Positions 58,838 to 64,000 of a stretch of DNA of 64,000 bases are shown here, one piece after another. Numbering within the stretch: position 1 is the stretch's first letter; every line of letters starts with the position of its first letter. The notes under the pieces are model-generated. The model did no database searches. It had not been told where the DNA came from and worked only from the letters and a program-made list of their open reading frames with translations. The position numbers and the translations under genes are program-made. Origin of the DNA: JBJXHG01 sp046160865 (GTDB taxonomy: Bacteria > Planctomycetota > UBA1135 > GCA-002686595); NCBI GenBank assembly GCA_046160865.1, contig JBJXHG010000100.1, forward strand, positions 14,307 to 78,306, written 5' to 3'.

Positions 58838-60544
58838 ATGCTGCGCGTCCTCCAACATTATCTCCCGATCCGCAAGGCGCTCCTCGTCGTGACCGAGACG
58901 GTCATCCTGACCCTCTCGACCTCCGCCTGGATGACGGCGCACCTGTGGTCGCCGAGCTTCGCGATCAAACAGGCGCTGACGCGCCGCTTGCCCGCGATGA
59001 GCGTCGAGGACGCTTGGGTGCGCTGCCTGCTGTCGTCGTTCTTGATCGCCGTGCTGGCGCAGCTCGCGATCGCGTTCAACGAGCTCTACGACGTGCGCAT
59101 CTCGAGCTCGCGCGTCAATCGCGCGGCGCGCTTCGTCGAGTCGGCCGGCTCCGCGCTCGGTCTCTCGCTGCTCGCGGTCGTCGTCGTGCGCGCGTGGGGC
59201 ATCGAGCAAGCGATCGATTTTCCGCCGCTCTCGAACACGCAGCTCGTGCAGACGCTCGTGTTCGCGCTCTTGTGCGGCTTCGTGCTGCTCTACAACTGGC
59301 GCACGCTGTTCCACTTCGTGCTCCGGCGCGCGAGCTTCAACGAGCGCATGCTGATCTACGGCGCCGGTGCGACCGCGCACGCCCTCGCGCGCGAGATCCT
59401 CGAGCGTCCCGACGCCGGCTATGCGGTCGTCGGGATCCTCCCCGGGCCGAAGCCGAGCGCGCGCCGCAACGGCGGCCGCCGGCGCGGATCGGACGAGAAG
59501 CCGGAAGTCCCGGACGGCTGGCCCGAGATCGGTGACGTCGCCGCGCTCGCGGAACACGCAGCGGCCGAGCGCGCCCCGACGGAAGCGCCCGCCGCCGCGC
59601 TCGCGCGCGCCCGCGTGAGTGAGATGACGCGCGCGCTGCTGCTCACGCCGCTGCCCGAGTGGAGCAAGCCGGTCGTGCTCGAGCCCGGACTCGCGCCGAC
59701 ACCGCTCTCCAGCAGCGAGACCGCCGGCGCCACGACGACGTTGTTCGACGTCGTGCAAGAACATGAAGTCGACGTCGTCGTCGTCGCGCTCGAAGACCGC
59801 CGCCAGAGCTTGCCGACGGAGCAGCTCCTGCAATGCCGGCTCGCCGGAGTCGACGTGAAGGAGCGCGAGGCGATCTACGAGGAGATCACGGGCAAGATCG
59901 CCGTCGAAGCGCTGCGGCCGTCGTACCTCATCTTCAACGAGGGCTTCACACGCCATCCGTGGGGCGACCTGGCGAAGCGCACGCTCGACATCGCGTCGGG
60001 ACTCCTGATCTTCTCGATCACGTGGCCGCTGATGATCGTCACGGCGATCGCCGTGCGCGTCGGCTCGCCCGGCCCGATCCTGTTCAGCCAAGAGCGCGTC
60101 GGTCGCGACGGGCAGAGCTTCACGTTGTTCAAGTTCCGCAGCATGTACACGGACGCGGAAACGCGCACCGGACCCGTGTGGGCGCAAGCGGACGATCCGC
60201 GCATCACGAAGGCGGGCAAGTTCATTCGCCGCACGCGTCTCGACGAGCTGCCGCAATTGTTCAACGTGCTCGCGGGCCACATGTCGCTCGTCGGCCCGCG
60301 GCCGGAGCGCCCGCACTTCGTCGACGAGCTCGCGAAGAAGATCCCCTACTATCGCCAGCGCCACATCGTGAAGCCGGGGCTCACCGGCTGGGCGCAGATC
60401 AACTACCGCTACGGCAGCACGATCGAGGACGCGATCCAGAAGCTTCAGTACGACTTGTTCTACATCAAGAATCAGTCGCTGCTCTTCGACCTGTCGATCC
60501 TGTTCAACACGGTCAAGATCGTGATCCTGCGCAAGGGGACGTAG
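58838..60544 (+). CDS. Exopolysaccharide-initiating sugar transferase (WcaJ-type)
   Basis: The 568-residue protein has hydrophobic helices in the first 160 residues, a Rossmann-like domain (ERMLIYGAGATAHALAREIL) and the bacterial sugar transferase domain in the last 200 (RTLDIASGLLIFSITWPLMI, GSPGPILFSQERVGRDGQ, RRTRLDELPQLFNVLAGHMS, GPRPERPHFV). Such enzymes attach the first sugar phosphate to undecaprenyl phosphate to start a surface polysaccharide. A roughly 90-residue Arg, Glu and Ala-rich insert between the CoA-binding-like fold and catalytic domain (GPKPSARRNGGRRRG) is unusual. It is not followed by other glycan genes here. Confidence 0.93.
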   Translation: MLRVLQHYLPIRKALLVVTETVILTLSTSAWMTAHLWSPSFAIKQALTRRLPAMSVEDAWVRCLLSSFLIAVLAQLAIAFNELYDVRISSSRVNRAARFVESAGSALGLSLLAVVVVRAWGIEQAIDFPPLSNTQLVQTLVFALLCGFVLLYNWRTLFHFVLRRASFNERMLIYGAGATAHALAREILERPDAGYAVVGILPGPKPSARRNGGRRRGSDEKPEVPDGWPEIGDVAALAEHAAAERAPTEAPAAALARARVSEMTRALLLTPLPEWSKPVVLEPGLAPTPLSSSETAGATTTLFDVVQEHEVDVVVVALEDRRQSLPTEQLLQCRLAGVDVKEREAIYEEITGKIAVEALRPSYLIFNEGFTRHPWGDLAKRTLDIASGLLIFSITWPLMIVTAIAVRVGSPGPILFSQERVGRDGQSFTLFKFRSMYTDAETRTGPVWAQADDPRITKAGKFIRRTRLDELPQLFNVLAGHMSLVGPRPERPHFVDELAKKIPYYRQRHIVKPGLTGWAQINYRYGSTIEDAIQKLQYDLFYIKNQSLLFDLSILFNTVKIVILRKGT

Positions 60545-60557
60545 CGGTTCGCGCACA

Positions 60558-60578
60558 GCGCGAAGCGCATTAAACGGC
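60558..60578 (+). repeat. 21-base intergenic repeat
   Basis: GCGCGAAGCGCATTAAACGG plus one C, one mismatch from the inverted copy at 20920-20940, directly downstream of the sugar transferase gene. Weaker similarity continues about 30 bases further. The remainder of the 226-base gap holds no feature I can identify. Confidence 0.6.
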
Positions 60579-60770
60579 GGGAACCGGTCTCGACTGCTTG
60601 CGCTGACTGTGTCGCGCATCACGCCGGGCGTGTCAGGTTCCCTTTGCGTGGATGCGACACACGCAATCCGCGTGCGCGACTTCGACAATCCGACCGCGCG
60701 GCAGAACTCTACGCGCCAGGCACGCACAGTCCTTGCGCGCCCGCCGCGCTGACGTACGCTCGATCGCACC

Positions 60771-63152
60771 ATGACGCGCGCTCTCCATCGCGTGACGCTC
60801 GGCGTTGCGCTCGTGTCGCTCACGCAGCTCGCCTTCGCCGGCGGCTCGCCCGAGAACGCCGTCCTCGTCGTCGATCCGACGAACGCGCAGTCCATGCTCG
60901 TCGCGAACTACTACAAGGAAGCGCGCGACATCCCGGACGCCAACGTCGTCTACATGGCGCCGACGCCGCCGACGTATGCACAATTCGCGGCGACGACGCT
61001 CGACGCGTTCGTGGGCGCGCTCGAGAACGCGCGGATCGCCGATCACGTCGACTACGTGATCCTCCCACCGGGCGGCTCGTTCTACATGCAGTCGAGCGGC
61101 GCGATCACCGACCAGTGCTTCCCGGTGAATCGCTTCTCGGCGACGGCGCCGTATGCAATGGCGTTCTGGGAGAGCACCTTGCTCTCCGGCGTCGGCTCGA
61201 ACTTCCCGAACGGCTACTACCGTCCCGACGATGGCGTGCATCCGTTCGACAGCTCGACCGCGTACTGGGTCGGCATCCCGAACGACACCGCCGCGGGCAG
61301 GCGCTACTTCATCGCCGCGATGCTCGGCTACACCGGCGCGCTCGGGAACACGCAGGCGGAAGTGCTCGCGATGATCGATCGCAGCGTCGCGGTCGACGGA
61401 ACGATGCCCGGCGGCACGTTCTACTACATGCGCACGACCGACATCGCGCGCTCCGGTCCGCGACACAATGCGTATCCGGCGGCGGTCGCGAGCTTGACGG
61501 CGCTCGGCGCGCTCGCGCTGCAACTCTTCGCCGACCTTCCGATCGGCAATCACGACTGCCTCGGCATCATGACCGGCCTCGCCGCGCCGGACCTCGACGG
61601 CGCGAACTTGTCGGTGCTGCCCGGCGCGTTCTGCGATCACCTGACGAGCTACGCGGCGACGTTCGACGAGGGGTCGCAGACGAAGATGTCGCGCTGGATC
61701 TCGAAAGGCGCGAGCGGGACGTCCGGCGCGGTCGAGGAGCCGTGCAACTACTCCGGCAAGTTCCCGCACGCGCGCTTGCACGTCTTCTATCGCAAGGGAC
61801 TGTCGCTCGGTGAAGCGTGGTTCCGCAGCGTCCTCTTCGCCCCGTTCCAGACGCTGTTCGTCGGCGATCCGCTGACGCGCCCGTTCGCATTCATCCCGAG
61901 CGTGACGCTGAGCGGCCTTCCGCCGGCACCGGCCTCGGGCACGATCGCCCTCGCACCGTCGGGGACGTCGCCGCATCCGACCGCGCAAGTGGCGAGCTTC
62001 GAGCTCCAGGTCGACGGCCGTTCGATGGGATCGTGCGCTCCCGGCGCGCACTTCGCGCTCGACACGACGTCGCTCGCGGACGGATGGCACGAGCTGCGCG
62101 TGCTCGGTTTCGACGACACGCCCGCGCGCTCGGTCGGCCGTTTCGTCGGCACGATCGAGACGCAGAACGGCGGCAAGAGCGCGAGCCTCGTCGTGAACGC
62201 GCCCAGCGGCGATCTCGCGACACGCTTCGACTTCGACGTGGCGGCGAGCGGCGGCACGGTCACCGCCGTGCGCTTGCTGCACAACGGGCGCGTCGTCGCG
62301 AGCTCCGCCGCGACGCCAGCGACGCTGTCCGTTCACGGCCGGGTGCTCGGCGCGGGTCGCGCACGCTTGCAAGCCGAGGTCGCGTTCGCGGACCGCAAGC
62401 TCGCGCGCAGCGCGCCGGTCGAGCTCGACGTCGAGGGCGCCGCGGGCACGCTGAGCGGCGCAACGCCCGTCGCGTACGGCTACGCGAAGTCCGTGAGACG
62501 CGATCACGTCGCGCTCGTCGAGCTGCCGTCGTCGTTCGACACGGAGTTCGCTACGGCGACGTGGACGGTCCTCGCGACGCCCGCGCAGGCGAGCGTGATC
62601 GGCGGCAGTGGTCCCTACCGCTTTGTGAAACCGAACGCGAACGCCGCCGGCGCCGACACACTGACATTTCGCGTCGACACGCCGAATGGATCGTCAGGCA
62701 CGGCGACGATCGTGCTCGTGTACGGCGACCCGCCTGCGTGCGCGGCGCCATCGAACTACTGCATCGGCGCGCCGAACTCGGTCGGGCCCGGTGCGTCGAT
62801 GAGCTCCACTGGCAGCACGCGCGTCGGCGACAACGCGTTCGTCGTGCGCGCGAGCGGCTTGCCGCCGTCCACGCTCGGCATCTTCACGTACGGCCAGGGC
62901 ACGGCGCAGGTGCCTTACGGCAACGGCTTCCGCTGCATCGCGCCGCCCTTCTACCGCATCGCGCTCGTGCAAGCCGACGGTGCGGGTGTTGCCGAGCACG
63001 CGCTCGACTTCGCCAGCGCGCCGTTCGCCGCGGGTGCGAGCGCGATCACGGTCGGCTCGACGTGGAACTTCCAGCTGAGCTATCGCAACGTCGCGGCCGG
63101 CGGCGCGCTGTTCAACCTGACCGACGGCTTGAGCGTGACGTTCTGTCCTTGA
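60771..63152 (+). CDS. TIGR03790-like exported protein with shared C-terminal module
   Basis: This 793-residue protein has a signal peptide (RVTLGVALVSLTQLAFAG). The N-terminal half follows the TIGR03790 pattern: NAVLVVDPTNAQSMLVANYY, then KEARDIPDANVVYM and DYVILPPGG, with MIDRSVAVDG. The family's function is unknown. The middle (to about residue 655) carries immunoglobulin-like beta strands (VASFELQVDGRSMGSCAPGA). The last 140 residues, from SNYCIGAPNSVGPGASMSS to LSVTFCP, form the third, most divergent copy of the C-terminal module. ATG 60771 opens the gene. Confidence 0.82.
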   Translation: MTRALHRVTLGVALVSLTQLAFAGGSPENAVLVVDPTNAQSMLVANYYKEARDIPDANVVYMAPTPPTYAQFAATTLDAFVGALENARIADHVDYVILPPGGSFYMQSSGAITDQCFPVNRFSATAPYAMAFWESTLLSGVGSNFPNGYYRPDDGVHPFDSSTAYWVGIPNDTAAGRRYFIAAMLGYTGALGNTQAEVLAMIDRSVAVDGTMPGGTFYYMRTTDIARSGPRHNAYPAAVASLTALGALALQLFADLPIGNHDCLGIMTGLAAPDLDGANLSVLPGAFCDHLTSYAATFDEGSQTKMSRWISKGASGTSGAVEEPCNYSGKFPHARLHVFYRKGLSLGEAWFRSVLFAPFQTLFVGDPLTRPFAFIPSVTLSGLPPAPASGTIALAPSGTSPHPTAQVASFELQVDGRSMGSCAPGAHFALDTTSLADGWHELRVLGFDDTPARSVGRFVGTIETQNGGKSASLVVNAPSGDLATRFDFDVAASGGTVTAVRLLHNGRVVASSAATPATLSVHGRVLGAGRARLQAEVAFADRKLARSAPVELDVEGAAGTLSGATPVAYGYAKSVRRDHVALVELPSSFDTEFATATWTVLATPAQASVIGGSGPYRFVKPNANAAGADTLTFRVDTPNGSSGTATIVLVYGDPPACAAPSNYCIGAPNSVGPGASMSSTGSTRVGDNAFVVRASGLPPSTLGIFTYGQGTAQVPYGNGFRCIAPPFYRIALVQADGAGVAEHALDFASAPFAAGASAITVGSTWNFQLSYRNVAAGGALFNLTDGLSVTFCP

Positions 63153-63247
63153 CGCGTGCGCGTCAGTCGAGGAACACGCTCACGAGCTGAGCCCGCCGTC
63201 GAGCGTTCGAGTTCACTGCGAACTCGCTGTTCGGCGCATCCGCCTCA

Positions 63248-63267
63248 CCCGAACCGCGGGGTTCGGG
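63248..63267 (+). terminator. Possible terminator after the TIGR03790-like gene
   Basis: A perfect 8-base stem (CCCGAACC with GGTTCGGG) around GCGG lies 95 bases past the stop, without a T tract. A shorter GAGTTC/GAACTC hairpin precedes it. Confidence 0.4.
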
Positions 63268-63441
63268 CGCGCGCATGCACCTGCGACGCGAGCAACCGAG
63301 AGACTACCGGCAACTCGCCGCACGAACGAGAGCGGCCGGCGAAGTCCGGGGTTCGTCTCGCCTGGATCTGCGATCGGCCGCGCGACATCATCTTCGCTCA
63401 TTGTCCGCACGAGCTCGTCCCCCGTCCTCAGGAGCTTCGCG

Positions 63442-64000
63442 ATGACGCGCATCCTCATTCCGACCGTTCTGCTGTTCACGGCGAGCGCGTGCTCGTCGAC
63501 GATCGACCGATCACGCATGCACACGAAGCTCGCCGAGCGCGGGCGCATCTTCGCGACGCAGACGCTCGCCGAAGCGGAGGAGACACAGCCGCAGCTCACG
63601 ATTCCGTTCCGTGTGGCCGTCGCGCCGCCGATGTGGCGCTCGAATCCGCGCTGGACCGAGAAAGAACGCGCGATCATCCAAGGCTGGGGGGCTGAAGCAA
63701 AGTCCACGGGTCTCGTCAGCGCGTTCGAGATGATCCCGGCGGCGAGCTGGGAGCTGTCCAAATCCTCGGATGACCAGAGCGGTCTCGAGAGCTTGCGCGT
63801 CGCCGCGGCGCGGCAGCACGCCGACGCATTGCTCGTGATCCGCGACATCGACGACTGGAGTCAGTGGATCAACCCGCTCTCGATCCTCGACCTGACGATC
63901 GTCTGCGCGTTCTTCGTGCCGGGCCACACGGGCGAAGCGGTGTCGATGATGGACGCACTGCTGCTCGACAATCGCAACCTGTATCTCTACGCGACTGCGG
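63442..64000 (+). CDS. Lipoprotein of unknown function (3' truncated by window)
   Basis: The open frame from ATG 63442 runs to the window edge without a stop: 186 residues are visible. A lipoprotein-type leader (MTRILIPTVLLFTASACSST) places Cys near residue 17. The soluble part (LTIPFRVAVAPPMWRSN, then EMIPAASWELSKSSD) ends in NPLSILDLTIVCAFFVPGHT and LLLDNRNLYLYA. The pattern of a conserved LP-R-V segment, EVIPS-like motif and PGH loop faintly recalls rhombotarget lipoproteins, but this is uncertain. GGAG sits 9 bases upstream of the start. Confidence 0.78.
   Translation, partial: MTRILIPTVLLFTASACSSTIDRSRMHTKLAERGRIFATQTLAEAEETQPQLTIPFRVAVAPPMWRSNPRWTEKERAIIQGWGAEAKSTGLVSAFEMIPAASWELSKSSDDQSGLESLRVAAARQHADALLVIRDIDDWSQWINPLSILDLTIVCAFFVPGHTGEAVSMMDALLLDNRNLYLYATA

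Overview
The window is high-G+C bacterial chromosome that looks like the Planctomycetota. It carries tandem FG-GAP and parallel beta-helix exported proteins, a TPR plus CRTAC1 pair, a TIGR03790-like protein, a thrombospondin type-3 repeat protein and HEAT proteins ending in a WxxWW motif. This placement rests on gene content; no rRNA or tRNA gene was seen. Coding density is high, and many neighbours overlap by 4 bases (ATGA, GTGA or TTGA).

Layout. 1-2.5 kb: end of a type II secretion pseudopilin operon (gspG, H, I, J). 2.5-13.3 kb, minus strand: a tightly packed run tatA, mobA, polyprenyl synthase, resB, ccsA, folD, rhomboid, then an unknown exported protein and serS. It joins protein export, System II cytochrome c maturation, isoprenoid and cofactor synthesis. 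13.4-16.4 kb: an MnmC-type methyltransferase and sucC-sucD. 16.8-23.5 kb, plus strand: double-length dCTP deaminase, TPR protein, CRTAC1 protein and a HerA-like ATPase with a long C-terminal helical region. 23.5-28.2 kb: two tandem 14-repeat FG-GAP proteins separated by a 219-base structured repeat. 28.3-35 kb: an HtrA-like protease, two unknowns, a YgiQ radical-SAM protein, a bL34-like ribosomal protein, a MATE transporter and a small membrane protein. 35.2-39.1 kb: tandem beta-helix paralogues, aquaporin Z and the second copy of the structured repeat. 39.2-51 kb: zinc-peptidase lipoprotein, fumC, a 15-unit TSP3 protein, mdh, a large propeller-like exported protein, a small kinase and an NAD-type isocitrate dehydrogenase. 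51-58 kb: HEAT and TPR proteins among palindromic repeats, a von Willebrand A protein and mnmA. 57.8-64 kb: yajC, yraN, an exopolysaccharide-initiating sugar transferase, a TIGR03790-like protein and a truncated lipoprotein.

Links. Succinyl-CoA synthetase, fumarase, malate dehydrogenase and isocitrate dehydrogenase lie within 37 kb but in separate units. MnmA and the MnmC-like enzyme both belong to wobble-uridine tRNA modification. Cytochrome c maturation, TatA, YajC and the pseudopilins form an export theme that matches the many secreted proteins.

Most unusual: (1) a 219-222 base structured element in two copies whose core is almost invariant while its outer arms have changed sequence yet remain self-complementary; (2) several smaller families of intergenic palindromic repeats; (3) a roughly 140-residue C-terminal module shared by three otherwise unrelated exported proteins; (4) the HerA-like ATPase with a helical tail. 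A clear defence island, prophage, CRISPR array or insertion sequence was not found.
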